The position numbers were made by a program, and so were the translations under genes. Positions 9,470-20,591 of a DNA stretch of 40,340 nucleotides are shown here, one piece after another. The DNA comes from Chara braunii. Taxonomy: Eukaryota; Streptophyta; Charophyceae; Charales; Characeae. The DNA is taken from positions 1,679,870 to 1,720,209 of the forward strand of contig BFEA01000222.1 in the NCBI GenBank assembly GCA_003427395.1. The letters are read 5' to 3'. Under the pieces are notes generated by a model. It did no database searches. It saw only the letters and a program-made list of their open reading frames with translations, and was not told the origin of the DNA. Each line of letters opens with the position of its first letter. The stretch's first letter is position 1.

Positions 9470-10340
9470 AGATTGGTCTGATCAGAAGTTAGAGAGACTA
9501 CCTAGAGGGGTTTATATCGATGTAGTATTATTCTCGACTATCATATCGATAGCAAAGAGGTGTTGAGATCGTATTAACCTGTGTGTGATTGCAGGTCATC
9601 TTGATCAAGAAGACTCGTTATGAGTCTATACAAGACTACATGTTGTTGTCTTATGGCAACAGATTGGTTCGCCAACTCAACCCTCACTCACCCTCAACAC
9701 CCACACTTTGCATCGACCTTGCACTGAAAAGCATTTCTGATTTTTGCGTCATTGTCTAAAGGGTCTGTGTTCGATCAAAAAGAGTCTTTGAAATGATTAA
9801 ATTCAAATACGGCTGAATGACCACGTCAAAAAGGGGATGTCTGACCGAGAGGTTTGGAAGCGTGAGTGTAATGTGGGTGAAAGTGAGTGAAAGGTTGGCT
9901 TTGTTAGGATTGTGTAATGTGATTGATTCTGTTTGCAGATCAGTAAAACGACCAGCCAACGCTGTTGACTGCAACCCGTCGAGAAACTTGCACTATTTTG
10001 GGCCTTGATACAGATGTCTCATCAGTGCGCAATTTTATACACTTGGTTTGAGTACCCTGCCTTGTATTTTTCCCTGATATTAAGCAAATTATAATTATTG
10101 ATAAGGCAAAAAAACATTAATTTCATGTTCATTCATCTATAGGTGTTTGAAAGGTCAATGACCTATGCTTTCTCTAATGAATTCAAACTGTTTATGCGAA
10201 TGTGTTAAGCGTACATGACATCTCCTTGCCTATATACTCAATGTCTAATTTCATTTCATATGTATGTGTGGTATGGTAAAGGACTTTCATAAAGAGATAT
10301 GTTGAATAAACTTAATCACTAGGTAGGATGGGTATATGTC
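9470..10340. other. No gene recognised
   Basis: AT-rich non-coding DNA without recognisable motifs beyond short chance inverted repeats. Confidence 0.5.
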
Positions 10341-10342
10341 TT

Positions 10343-10382
10343 ACGAGCGCCCCCTGATAATTCAAGTGTTGCGGGGGTCGTG
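10343..10382. repeat. Hairpin ACGA-CCCCC/GGGGG-TCGT
   Basis: Two paired segments, ACGA with TCGT and CCCCC with GGGGG, flank a loop of about 16 nt. An isolated structured spot in otherwise featureless DNA. Confidence 0.35.
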
Positions 10383-10910
10383 CTCCGGAAAAGGGGATAG
10401 GTTATGAGTCATACATATAGAAACTATTTTTAGGCAAAGCGTAGTATGCGCGAACGTTCGTCATTCGAATCGACTTGATTTGTAAGTCGGTCCGGGAGAT
10501 CAGCGCCCCGATGCTCAACACGTATATGGGTCAGTCTGAGGCGTTCAACCGCTCGTATGCCTATGCTACAGTGATCGAGTAAACGCTCTTGGTTGACCTA
10601 CCTCTGTGATTGCATGTAAAAACCTTCGCACGTGGGTCAGTAGCTCGGCAGGGATACGCCCACCTAAGGGATGGTGACAACTCCCGCAGGTGGAGGTAAG
10701 TTGTACCTCGCGGAACCTCTGTCCTGTCGTAGGGTGCACAAGAGGTATACTAGCTGGCGCGCACGGTCGGAGTTGGTTTTGGCTGAAACGCTTCTAAAAC
10801 TCGTGCGTGATGCGACCGTGAGGTCCGACCCCAAAATACTTTATGTCTGGGTGAGAGACCGTCGCGCCCGATATGCTCCTCAAAGTTGAATTTGTTTCCA
10901 TCGTGCTCCT

Positions 10911-10939
10911 TTAAACCACCAATACTTGGCCCAATTATC
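10911..10939 (+). repeat. Dispersed repeat fragment, mate at 18,417-18,445 (inverted)
   Basis: This 29-bp stretch, beginning TTAAACCACCAATACTTGG, matches the reverse complement of 18,417-18,445 at 27 of 29 positions. Weaker similarity continues on one side. It marks a dispersed family with copies in opposite orientation. Confidence 0.6.
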
Positions 10940-11046
10940 AACCGCGGGCTTGCCCATTAACGCGTTGCAGCCTTAGGAAGTCGACCGATAGCAGCGCCCG
11001 GTAGTCCAACAGAGGCCGGGCTCAGCCACTTTCGGGATGACACTCC

Positions 11047-11117
11047 TGACAGGCAAAAAAAAAAAAAAAAAAAAAAATAAGAAAACTAACAAAAGAAACG
11101 AAACAATGGTTTCGTTG

Positions 11118-11151
<34 letters not shown>

Positions 11152-11352
11152 GACTTTCTAAAGTGAAAAGCGAGAATGGATCTTCCCGTGAAAGTGAGAA
11201 GATTCATTCCCGCTTTGGTTTTTCGAACCGCGACAAAGCGGGAATGAAACCAAAGCGAGAATGAATCTTCCTTCTTCGCGGGAAGATTCATTCCCGCTTC
11301 GCACTTTCGAACATCGTACACCCATACACACACACACACACACACAGACACA

Positions 11353-11436
<84 letters not shown>

Positions 11437-11550
11437 GACGCTCTGCAAAGTGGCGATCTCGTCACCTTCCTCTCTCTCTCTCTTTCTCACAGATTGACTT
11501 TCGACATTACAAAGCAAGAATCTTCCCGCCCGCTTTGCTTTTTCGAACGG
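11047..11550. repeat. Microsatellite block with inverted GCGGGAATGAATCTTCC motifs
   Basis: A(n) at about 11055-11077, (TG)n at 11121-11149, (CA)n at 11326-11346, (GA)n at about 11357-11433. Around them the motif AAGCGGGAATGAATCTTCC and its complement recur about six times on both strands. 11255-11271 and 11281-11297 form a 17-bp stem with one mismatch. The frames seen here are products of the dinucleotides. Confidence 0.75.
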
Positions 11551-11559
11551 CGCGGTGTC

Positions 11560-11677
11560 GGAGGGCCCGACATTCAGGCCCTCCACGGTGTGTCAATTTG
11601 CCACACCGGTTTGATGGTCTGTGGGAGTAGCCGGTCTAACCGGAGAGGATTGATCATACTTTCAGTCAGAATGATCA
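11560..11677. repeat. Four consecutive hairpins
   Basis: Perfect arms at 11560-11567/11577-11584 (GGAGGGCC), 11586-11592/11602-11608 (CGGTGTG), 11631-11635/11639-11643 (CCGGT) and 11651-11657/11671-11677 (TGATCAT). A fifth, GGTTC/GAACC, lies near 11778-11795. Four adjacent perfect stems in about 120 bp suggest a structured RNA or a fold-back element. Confidence 0.55.
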
Positions 11678-12198
11678 TCCTTGAATGTCCCAGGTCTAAT
11701 CCCTTCTTTGTATTTTAATTATTGATTATTATTGTTATTCAAACTTGACCGCAATTCGAGGTATGGTTGTCAGAGGGTTCGACGGTGTGAACCACTCGGA
11801 GTGGGATTAGTGAAACGTGCCGCTGCATTGTTTTTGTGAAAGGTTCGGGCAGTTCTGAGTGAAAAATAATAATAATAATAAAAAAAAAAAAGCAGTGACT
11901 CAATAAAGCAACCCTAAGCTGCAGTCGTGCTCATACTGGCCAGACCTAGGTTTGTACTAAGTGACATTCCATTGGGCCTGCGTCAGTATGGACGGACCTG
12001 TAGTCGAGAAAACTGCGTCCGCCGTGGCACTGTCAGGTCTGGAGTCGGCACCGGGAATGGGACTATCGGACTTGGAACTGACGCTAACGTTAGTATCGCT
12101 GGGCCAAGTGTACTCAGGCCGTACCTTCCTCATTGCGATACATGTGTTCATGCCTGTTGTTGATGGGTGTAGCAGCCAGCTGTCGACCTGGGGAGACT

Positions 12199-12340
12199 GC
12201 CACTTGGCAGTTACAAGAGGACGAGGTCTTTGACTTGCCCCTTAGTCCTGACGCGTGCTGACATGCCACTTACCGACGGGCCGTGCGGCCACCTTGTGGT
12301 TACAAGAACGAGGGTTTGGGCTTGTCCCTCAGTTCAAACG
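12199..12340 (+). repeat. Diverged 50-bp direct repeat, about 89 bp apart
   Basis: Copies start at about 12199 and 12288 and share GCCAC, GTTACAAGA, GAGG, TTTG, CTTG and CCCTTAGT or CCCTCAGT in order. No coding meaning is seen. Confidence 0.5.
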
Positions 12341-14450
12341 TTCAGTTGCCACTTGATGACCCGCTGAATGGCCACCTGTCAGTGGACGTGGCTTCAACAC
12401 ATCATAAGCGCGCTCAATAGCTGCCAGTGAGTCAATCTAACTACAACTGATCAAGCCGCAAGTCGTGAGTAATCAGTGATCGGCAAGAGTGTGATCAAGC
12501 GGTTAATGACACTTTTAGGGAACATGAAGCTAATGGCAGAGGTCGTGGACTGAACGCCGAGTGGCTACAAATCAACTGTTTGCATACTATTTAATTGGTT
12601 CTGGTTTGGTATGCACCTCTTGAGTTACGATCAAGATGGCTTGCAGGCATTTAGCCAGATCCCAGTGGTCAAGGTATGTAGTTGAACCAAAACTAATCTA
12701 GCTGGATCAATGACTCTAGTCACAAGTGAAGAGAAACAGAGGACTGTTGTTCCTTGTTGACGGGGAAGAAAGTTTTTCACGTTGGTTTTCTGTACCGAGG
12801 TTGAATAATGACTGAGACTTATTACTAAGGGTTTTAATCGGAGATCGGGTTCCATATTGCCTGATGGGACTACAAACCAAGTATCTTGACCGCCCGGATT
12901 TGTATTTTGGCAAGAAATGTGACCGTGTTCATCTGATTTTCTAAGTCGACGCGGTTTTCATTTTGTTGTTCTTGACTAATTGGAGTGGGGGAGTGACAAT
13001 ACACTGACGGAACTGAAGAGGCATGTGCGAGCACATCATCCTTTGTATCAGCTGCTTGTCACGACAGAACCCCCCCTCATTGAATAGAGGTCATGACCAC
13101 TGTAGTTGTATCCACTATCTTTGTGTTCACTGTAGCTGTGTTTTGTGCAGTTTTCCGTTGTATACAACAATAGGAGGTGAGCTATATGGGGGAAGGGTGG
13201 TAGTGGTGGCCCGCGGGTGCGTAAGAGCAAGAAGGAAGGATGCATGCTGCTGAGAGAGTGGGACGTGGACAAAGAGGTAGAGAGAGAGAGAGAAAGAGAG
13301 AGTAAAGAAGAGAAACCTGCCACACAAAGGGGGAAAGAAGCTGAGAGAATCTGGGGTGAAAGTTTCCGTGCCAGATTCTGACACGGTGATGCATTAATTA
13401 TCATAACTTTTAATTATATGCATATTTTGGAGATCGGTTTTCGCACGTATGAAGAAGACTTAAAGGCGCAAAGACCGACTGTTGTGATTTCAAGTCAGAC
13501 AACATTCAGACATCATAAGGGTATGTCACGCGACTACCCCTTTAGCCTGCGAACGGTTTCAAGTTGCTCGGCTCCCTGTGATGCGCAACAGCAAGCAATG
13601 ATAAAAAGATACACCTAGCCATTGCTTCTGGTCAAATATTTTCTCTTGCCTGCCCCTGGGTGTGCGGAGAGAGGCAGCAAAAAGGAGACTGTGACAAATT
13701 CTTCAGCTATGGAGTTTCATTAGATGATCAGGACGCTGACTCCTCGGAATCTACAGTCTGCAAAGCTATTCACTGTCCTTTCAAGTAAACTGCAGTTATG
13801 GATTTATATTATTATTACTATTAATATATATATGATTATTGTTATTATCGTTATCTTTAATGCCTTGTCCGTAGGCGGTGTCACAAACTGTTCAGGGCTC
13901 ATGAGTGTGGAAAGGTGCGAAGAAAGAATGAGTCATAACAAGAGGAGAAAATGGAGTATGTCTAAGCAGGCAAGCCAGAGGCTGAGTGTCTGGAGATGAA
14001 CGTGGTCAAGCTTTTAACTCTAATTCATTCACTGTTGGGTATTGATAGCGGGGGTGTACTAGACCGCTAATGCATCCAGGTTCATCAAGGTGATACACTT
14101 GTTCACTCGCTACGAGAGAGGCACATGACAAGCATGATAACCAATGCAGCTATCCCTCCTTCACAGATAAACTGACGCGGTAGTCATTTGCTGATGTGGT
14201 AATTCCCTGGTACACGTAGATGTCGATGACGTGGCAACATCCTCGATGACCATCCCTAATGAGGTGATAAGCTCGAACCCGGCAGCAAGGGTTGTGAGCA
14301 GCATTAGGCTTACACATGGATAAAGAAGTGTGAGGGGAGAGAGAACTGCGCATTTGGTCGTTGAGTTTAGCGTGAAGAGATAATTACGGTGGATGCATCT
14401 GGATGTAGCTTATGATTAGATACATTCAAATCCAAATATGAGTGTAGAGA
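12341..14450. other. No gene recognised
   Basis: Non-coding DNA with purine runs (about 13275-13325), an AT-rich stretch near 13800-13860 and a GA run at 14447-14466. No domain or tRNA was recognised. Confidence 0.5.
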
Positions 14451-14517
14451 GAGAGAGAGAGAGAGTATACTCATGCCAAGTCCTTCTGTCTATTATTATT
14501 ATTATTATTAATTTCGT

Positions 14518-15470
14518 GATCAACATATATTTCGCAGATCACCGATTCATGTGCTAGCGGCACACCAACCTAAGTGAAGGCCTTTGGTGTCCCGTCGTCG
14601 CCTTAATATAAATTAATTTATTATTCGTTTTCTTTTCTCTAGAGTGATCAGCCTACGATTGGCTGATCACACATGCTATGGGCAGCGGTGCCCAGGCCCT
14701 AAGTGTAGGCCATATGCTATACTCCGCTGCCGCACTCAGAAAAAACTTTTCAGTTTATTTTATTTTATTACATTACTAATCAGCCTATGATTGGCTGATC
14801 ACACATGCTGTGGGCAGCGGTGCCCAGGCCCTAAGTGAAGGCCAGATGCTATACTCCGCTGCCGCACTCAGATAAAGCTTTTCAGTTTATTTTATTTCAT
14901 TATCTTATTGATCAGCCTATGATTGGTTGATCACACATGCTGTGGGCAGCGGGTGCCCAGGCCCTAAGTGAAGGCCAGATATTATACTCCGCTGCCGCAC
15001 TCAGAGAAAGCTTTTCAGTTTATTTTCTTTTATTACATTATTGATCAGCCTATGACTGGCTGATCACACATGCTGTGGGCAGCGGTGCCCAGACCCTAAG
15101 TGAAGGCCAGATGCTATATTCCGCTGCCGCACTCAGATAAAGCTTTTCAGTTTATTCTTTTTTATTACATTATTGATCAGCCTATGATTGGCTGATCACA
15201 CATGTTGTAGGCAGCGGTGCCCAGGCCCTAAGTGAAGGTCAGATGCTATACTCCGCTGCCGTACTCAGAGAAAGATTGTCAGTTTATTTTATTTTATTAC
15301 ATTATTGATCAGCCTATGATTGGCTGATCACACATGCTGTGGGCAGCGGTGCCCAGACCCTAAATGAAGGCCAGATGCTATACTCCGTTGCTGCACTCAG
15401 AGAGAGTTTTCAATTTATTTTATTTTATTACATTATTGATCATCCTCTGATTGGTTGATCATCTCTCAAC
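14518..15470 (+). repeat. 132-bp tandem array, structured units
   Basis: Units begin at 14646, 14778, 14910, 15043, 15175, 15307 and 15438 (the last partial), spaced 131-133 bp, with a strongly diverged unit before them at 14518. Each full unit has a hairpin GATCAGCC-N7-GGCTGATC and a second stem GGCAGCGG...CCGCTGCC, with GGCC/GGCC inside it. Changes in the stems often leave wobble pairs (GGTTGATC in unit 3, CCGTTGC in unit 6). An AT-rich tail (TTTATTTTATTTTATTACATT) ends each unit. Confidence 0.85.
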
Positions 15471-15510
15471 CCCCACCCCAACAGTGTACTTATCATAAGC
15501 GAGAGTCAGT

Positions 15511-15695
15511 GCAGAGCTGCACCTCCGTGCTGTATATGAATAGAGCGAGTGCAGAGTTGCACCCCCGTGTTGTATACGAATAGGGTCAGTGCAGAGTTGC
15601 ACCCCCGTGCTGTATACGAACAGAGCCAGTGCAGAGTTACCCCCCCTGTTGTACAACAACAGGCCCCTGTTGTACAACAACAGGGGCGGTGTTGA
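15511..15695 (+). repeat. 40-bp minisatellite and Pol-III-unlike palindromic tail
   Basis: GCAGAG recurs at 15511, 15551, 15591 and 15631, exactly 40 bp apart. Each unit has GTGCAGAGTTGCAC (palindromic arms GTGCA/TGCAC) and GTGTTGTATACGAATAG. The array ends in a doubled CCCCTGTTGTACAACAACAG (about 15644-15685) that can fold CCCCTGTTGT against ACAACAGGGG. Confidence 0.8.
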
Positions 15696-15934
15696 GCTGC
15701 GCCCTGCATTGAATCTAAACTGGGGCTGGTCATCACAGACTACCAAGAGTACTAATCTGAGGCAGATTGTAGGAAATCAGTAACGAAGTCGAAAGGAGAA
15801 AGGAGACAGTAGACCCTCATGAAATGCAGCAGACACGTGACATACAGAACTCAAAAGGGACTTCAAAACCGATGGATTGACAGTTTGGTTCTTCAATTTA
15901 GCAGACTTAAAGAAAAATCATTGTCCGGAGTGTG

Positions 15935-16900
15935 GCTCATAGCTTCCGTTTAGCAGCAAGTTTCTCCTTAAACAGCTTTAAGCTCTGTTTCGAANCTCAC
16001 TCNAGTTCATTTGAGGTNTNAGTTTTAAGATCAGTATCGTTCAAGTTCAATTCCAACTTCTGCTTTGGGTTCAGTTTCAAGACAAGTTTCAGTTCAGATT
16101 CAAGTTGGGTCTTGGAATCAATACCAAGCTCAGTCCTTCTGAGTTCAGGTTCAAGTGTAGTTTACTATTTTGAACATAGTTTCGAGTTTCAGCGAACTTT
16201 AATCTGTTCTCAATGGGTCGGTCAGTGCACATTAGACACACTCCGTTCCCATTAAGTGGGGCAGGCAAGATCGATCAGTTTGTATATCTTATATAGGCAA
16301 CTTTCAATACGAATCTCAGTAAAATATCAGATCTGTTTCGGATCAGGCCTCAGCAAAATCTGATATCTATTTTCAGGTCAAATTTCAACTAAATTTCATG
16401 GCAGTTCTCGCATCAGATTTCGGTGAGATTTTAGAGTGGTTTCAGGTTGATTCTCAGTTCAGGTTCAGTGAAGTCGGTACAATCTCAGTAAGTTCATAAC
16501 ACTCTCAGCAGGTTCAGCCCAGACTTGGCAAACTCGGTCTTATCTTGGTAAGTTCAGATCAGACTCATCGAAATCAGTTTCACCTAGTCAAATTCAAATG
16601 AGTTCTCAGTAAGTCCAAACAAGTGAGATTCAGAGAACTCGGTTGAGTTTCAAAAAGGGGGGTTCATTTCGGATTTAGTAACCTCAGTTCAATTCTCAGC
16701 AATTTCAATTTAGTTTTCAACACATTGATTTTATATCTGAGCGCGACTTTCAGGGGAAGCTTCAATTCAGCTCTCAGTTCAGTTTCAGTAAATTCAATTC
16801 AGTCTCATTTTCAGTAAGTTTAATCTCGGTGAATTAATCACTAAGCTCAGTTCAGTCTCAGTGATCAGGATTTACGCTCAGCAGACTACGTTTTTATGAG
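15935..16900 (+). repeat. Degenerate TTCAG-rich tandem DNA
   Basis: The plus strand is filled with variants of CAGTTTCAG, AAGTTCAG and TCTCAGTAAG at irregular 10-20 bp spacing. This looks like a very old, decayed short tandem repeat. It holds four ambiguous bases (15995, 16003, 16018, 16020). The Ser/Phe-rich frame at 15932-16255 is a product of the repeat, not a gene. Confidence 0.6.
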
Positions 16901-16909
16901 ATGTGGTTA

Positions 16910-17390
16910 AGTCACAGCGGGCAGTCCCGGTGACAGCAGCGGCGGTGCTGGCCACAGCGGGAGGTCCTGGTGGTAGCACCAACGACGCTGGTCACAGAGG
17001 ACGGTTCCGGTGATAGCAGCGGCAGTGCTGGCCACAACGGGAGGTCCCAGTGGTAGCAACGACAACGCTGGTCACAGCAGACATTTTCCGGTGACAGCAG
17101 CGATAATGCTGGCCAGAGCGGGAGGTCCCGACGGTAGCAGCGACAACGCTGGTCACAGCGGACAGTTTCCGGTGACAGCAGCGATAATGCTGGCCACAGC
17201 GGGAGGTCCCGGTGGTAGCAGCGACGACGCTAGTCACGGCGGATAGTTCCGGTGACAACAGCGATAATGCTGGCCACAACGGGAGGTCCCTATGGTAGCA
17301 GTCAGGGTGCTAGTCACAGCAGGCAATCCCGGTGACAGCAGCAAGGTGGTGGTCAAAGCGGGCTCTCTTGGTGACATTAGTGCTCAATAA
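16910..17390 (+). repeat. 80-bp higher-order minisatellite made of two 40-bp halves
   Basis: Units start at 16910, 16990, 17070, 17151, 17232 and 17312. Each has half A (GTCACAGCGGACAGTTCCGG, then TGACAGCAGCGATAATGCTG) and half B (GCCACAGCGGGAGGTCCCGG, then TGGTAGCAGCGACGACGCTG). A and B are themselves homologous, so a 40-bp unit duplicated and diverged before the dimer amplified. Confidence 0.85.
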
Positions 17391-17399
17391 GACTGATCA

Positions 17400-18085
17400 G
17401 ATGATAAGTGAGCAGATCAGCAAGTATTTGAGTACGACAGACTCAAGGCAAGTTTTTCTCGAGCACGACAGATATGTTGAGAAGCAGACTCAGGACTTGA
17501 GCATAGTCATGAGATGCAAGTCGCAACAGACCTCCTCTTGAGTACCAGTCAGCATCAAGCGGAACCGCTCAAGGACCACTTGACATCATATTAACCATTG
17601 TTTGATATCTGGGCGCGATATCATCTTCAGAGAGAAGAGAGAGAGCTGACTGTAGTGACAATGGTTCTATGTTTGTCTGTTCGTTCGTGACCTTGACGCG
17701 ATAAAGATTTCTCCTCTTCTCTCACATGATCGTCGATCTTGTCTTTGCCTTGAGTCAGTCAGTCCTGCATCGTTTGCATTGACTTTGCTTGATGATTATG
17801 CTTTATGATGATCTTGTCACAGTTCTCAAAATTAAAAAATTGGCGGAATTGGTACGTGCATGACATTTCAAAACTCCACGATTATTATTTGCATTATTCT
17901 TTGTTGTTCTGAATCAAAATAAAAGATTCCTAGGACCGGGAACCGGCGAAGACCGCAATTGAAGGGTCTCGCTCGAAGCCGGACGCATACAACGGGAAGG
18001 GATTTGCATTATTTAATTTATTTTATTTATTGCAAAGATATACAAAATCCTGCGTGGCCCGACTGGAAAAAGTGCGACAGCGGGG
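17400..18085. other. No gene recognised
   Basis: Non-coding DNA after the minisatellite, with short GA runs near 17635. No motifs seen. Confidence 0.45.
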
Positions 18086-18086
18086 G

Positions 18087-18108
18087 CACGCACACACACA
18101 CACACACA

Positions 18109-18168
<60 letters not shown>
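18087..18168. repeat. (CA)n(GA)n compound microsatellite
   Basis: CA repeats at about 18087-18110 pass directly into GA repeats to about 18168. The same CA/TG plus GA pairing is seen near 11.1-11.4 kb, 30.7 kb and 31.0 kb. Confidence 0.9.
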
Positions 18169-18416
18169 TTGCCACTGCCCTCTACGCAGCGTGTCGTCCC
18201 TCTCTCTCTCTCTCTCTCACGTGGAAGGAGATACTTCATTTTTTTTTTTCCCTTCATCTTTTTTTTTTTTTTTGCTTGTCTTATTTCGTTTTCGTCGATC
18301 TAGTTTTATTTTTTCGTTTTTTTGGGCATAACTGCAGACCTACGTTCGGGAAGTCCACGTCCGGTAGTCCGAGCGTTGACACGGCTCGACGTAGTGGTCG
18401 GTCGAGGCTCGGAATC

Positions 18417-18445
18417 GATAGTTGGGCCAAGTACTGGTGGTTTAA
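18417..18445 (-). repeat. Dispersed repeat fragment, mate at 10,911-10,939
   Basis: The reverse complement of this 29-bp stretch matches 10,911-10,939 with two differences. It lies, like its mate, within a few hundred bases of a compound microsatellite. Confidence 0.6.
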
Positions 18446-19183
18446 CGACCGACTTATCCTGTCATGCCCCTCAGGCCACTAAACGTTTCTGCATGCCCCT
18501 GTCAGCAAGGGGTGCAACTTTTTGGGATGCCCTTTTTGGACTGATGGTCCAATTGCACCCGTCTCTCTGGTATGGGCGGCGACCACATTTCCTTCTCGGG
18601 TGGAGGGTTGAGTGTCTTTTGGGGGGCTGTTGGGTGTTTTTTTTTTATTGTTTTTTTTTCCATTTTTTTATGGGGTAACTACGGCGCAGTCACGAAAGTT
18701 GTTTGTAAGGGTCTGAGTTTCAATTGCATTTGAAACTCGGGCTGCCTTTAGCTAGCAGTTCAGTCAGGGCCCTTGTCCATTCACGAAAAGCAGATAAAAA
18801 AAAAAAGAACATCCCTTATGCTGTGATTATGGTCCGATACAGGATACCACAGTACTTATCTGGAACTGAATGAAGCGAGGCAGTTAGCTGCCTCTCGTGG
18901 AATCCGCCCTGCCTGGCTGGCAGAGCGCTACAAGGACCTCACAAAAAGGAAAATGACCTGTTTCATGTTCCTCACTTCCTAGCCAGATACATTCCTCAAA
19001 GCACTGGTGAAGTGAGGGCCTTTCCGACGTAGGTGTATTCGAAGTTCCTCTTTTCTTTACTTTTTTAATTCTTCTTTTTCTTTTTTATTTTCGGCCTCAA
19101 TTCCTGCCCCGAGCCCCCCACTTCTTTGGAGTAGGCTACTCTTGAGACTTCGCGTTTGCCTGTAAAGGGTAATGCCTGCGAAT

Positions 19184-19297
19184 CTCGGTTGTGGCCGAGA
19201 CATCTCGGTCATGGCCAATCTGGGGTCTGGCCGAGACATATTGGCCGTGGCCAGTCTGGGGTGTGGCCGAGACATCTCGGTCGTGGCTAGTCTGGGG
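19184..19297 (+). repeat. 36-bp minisatellite running into the gap
   Basis: Three units (19184, 19220, 19256) and six bases of a fourth have the form CTGGGGTSTGGCCGAGACAT followed by CTCGGTCRTGGCYAGT. Each unit holds the palindrome CCGAGACATCTCGG. As 36 is a multiple of three, every frame stays open (12-residue repeats such as LGCGRDISVVAS), which explains the long N-spanning frames. Confidence 0.85.
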
Positions 19298-20230
19298 NNN
19301 NNNNNNNNNNNNNNNNNNNNNNNNNNNNNNNNNNNNNNNNNNNNNNNNNNNNNNNNNNNNNNNNNNNNNNNNNNNNNNNNNNNNNNNNNNNNNNNNNNNN
19401 NNNNNNNNNNNNNNNNNNNNNNNNNNNNNNNNNNNNNNNNNNNNNNNNNNNNNNNNNNNNNNNNNNNNNNNNNNNNNNNNNNNNNNNNNNNNNNNNNNNN
19501 NNNNNNNNNNNNNNNNNNNNNNNNNNNNNNNNNNNNNNNNNNNNNNNNNNNNNNNNNNNNNNNNNNNNNNNNNNNNNNNNNNNNNNNNNNNNNNNNNNNN
19601 NNNNNNNNNNNNNNNNNNNNNNNNNNNNNNNNNNNNNNNNNNNNNNNNNNNNNNNNNNNNNNNNNNNNNNNNNNNNNNNNNNNNNNNNNNNNNNNNNNNN
19701 NNNNNNNNNNNNNNNNNNNNNNNNNNNNNNNNNNNNNNNNNNNNNNNNNNNNNNNNNNNNNNNNNNNNNNNNNNNNNNNNNNNNNNNNNNNNNNNNNNNN
19801 NNNNNNNNNNNNNNNNNNNNNNNNNNNNNNNNNNNNNNNNNNNNNNNNNNNNNNNNNNNNNNNNNNNNNNNNNNNNNNNNNNNNNNNNNNNNNNNNNNNN
19901 NNNNNNNNNNNNNNNNNNNNNNNNNNNNNNNNNNNNNNNNNNNNNNNNNNNNNNNNNNNNNNNNNNNNNNNNNNNNNNNNNNNNNNNNNNNNNNNNNNNN
20001 NNNNNNNNNNNNNNNNNNNNNNNNNNNNNNNNNNNNNNNNNNNNNNNNNNNNNNNNNNNNNNNNNNNNNNNNNNNNNNNNNNNNNNNNNNNNNNNNNNNN
20101 NNNNNNNNNNNNNNNNNNNNNNNNNNNNNNNNNNNNNNNNNNNNNNNNNNNNNNNNNNNNNNNNNNNNNNNNNNNNNNNNNNNNNNNNNNNNNNNNNNNN
20201 NNNNNNNNNNNNNNNNNNNNNNNNNNNNNN
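19298..20230. other. Assembly gap, 933 N
   Basis: A run of N from 19298 to 20230. Its left edge is inside the 36-bp minisatellite, so the true array length is unknown. The right edge is unique-looking sequence, so the array must end within the gap. Confidence 0.99.
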
Positions 20231-20528
20231 AAGCGTCCTACTAAATGTTTGCAGCCAGAGGCTGCGCTTACCTGGGTTATAAGGGTCGGTTTTCTTTTTC
20301 GGGAAATATCATGGTGGGCTGACGTACTCAATCTCATGTATGTGCCTTGTGAGTTGAATGGTCTTCCCCCGAGCATAACGCACCTCAATATCAATACCAA
20401 TAATGAACGGATACAAGCTATGTTTGAGTTCACATGCAACGAAAATGAGGGCGTAGTCGACGAACGATTCAAGTCTGGGTTGAGGTTGTGAGGTGACCGG
20501 TCTTAGGCAAGGACCGATTTCTGGTTGG

Positions 20529-20591
20529 CATGGCGGTTCATTCTCTTTGCATGGAGGTTCGTGCTCTTTGCATGGAGGTTCTGTGCTCCGT
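20529..20591 (+). repeat. 21-bp tandem triplicate
   Basis: Three units of the type CATGGAGGTTCGTGCTCTTTG start at 20529, 20550 and 20571. This would encode a 7-residue repeat, but no gene context supports that. Confidence 0.65.

Noticed and set aside
11118-11586. Ser/Leu-rich and Arg/Glu-rich frames near 11.1-11.6 kb, and similar ones at 18.0-18.3 and 30.6-31.5 kb
   Set aside because: They translate (GA)n, (CA)n and (TG)n microsatellites.
14646-15470. Possible CRISPR array
   Set aside because: The 132-bp units are tandem with no unique spacers, there are no cas genes, and the context is eukaryotic.
15932-16255. Ser/Phe-rich frame
   Set aside because: Product of the TTCAG-rich degenerate repeat; contains ambiguous bases.
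19057-20491. Very long open frames on both strands across 19.1-20.5 kb
   Set aside because: Most of their length is the run of N; the rest is a 36-bp minisatellite that stays open in every frame.
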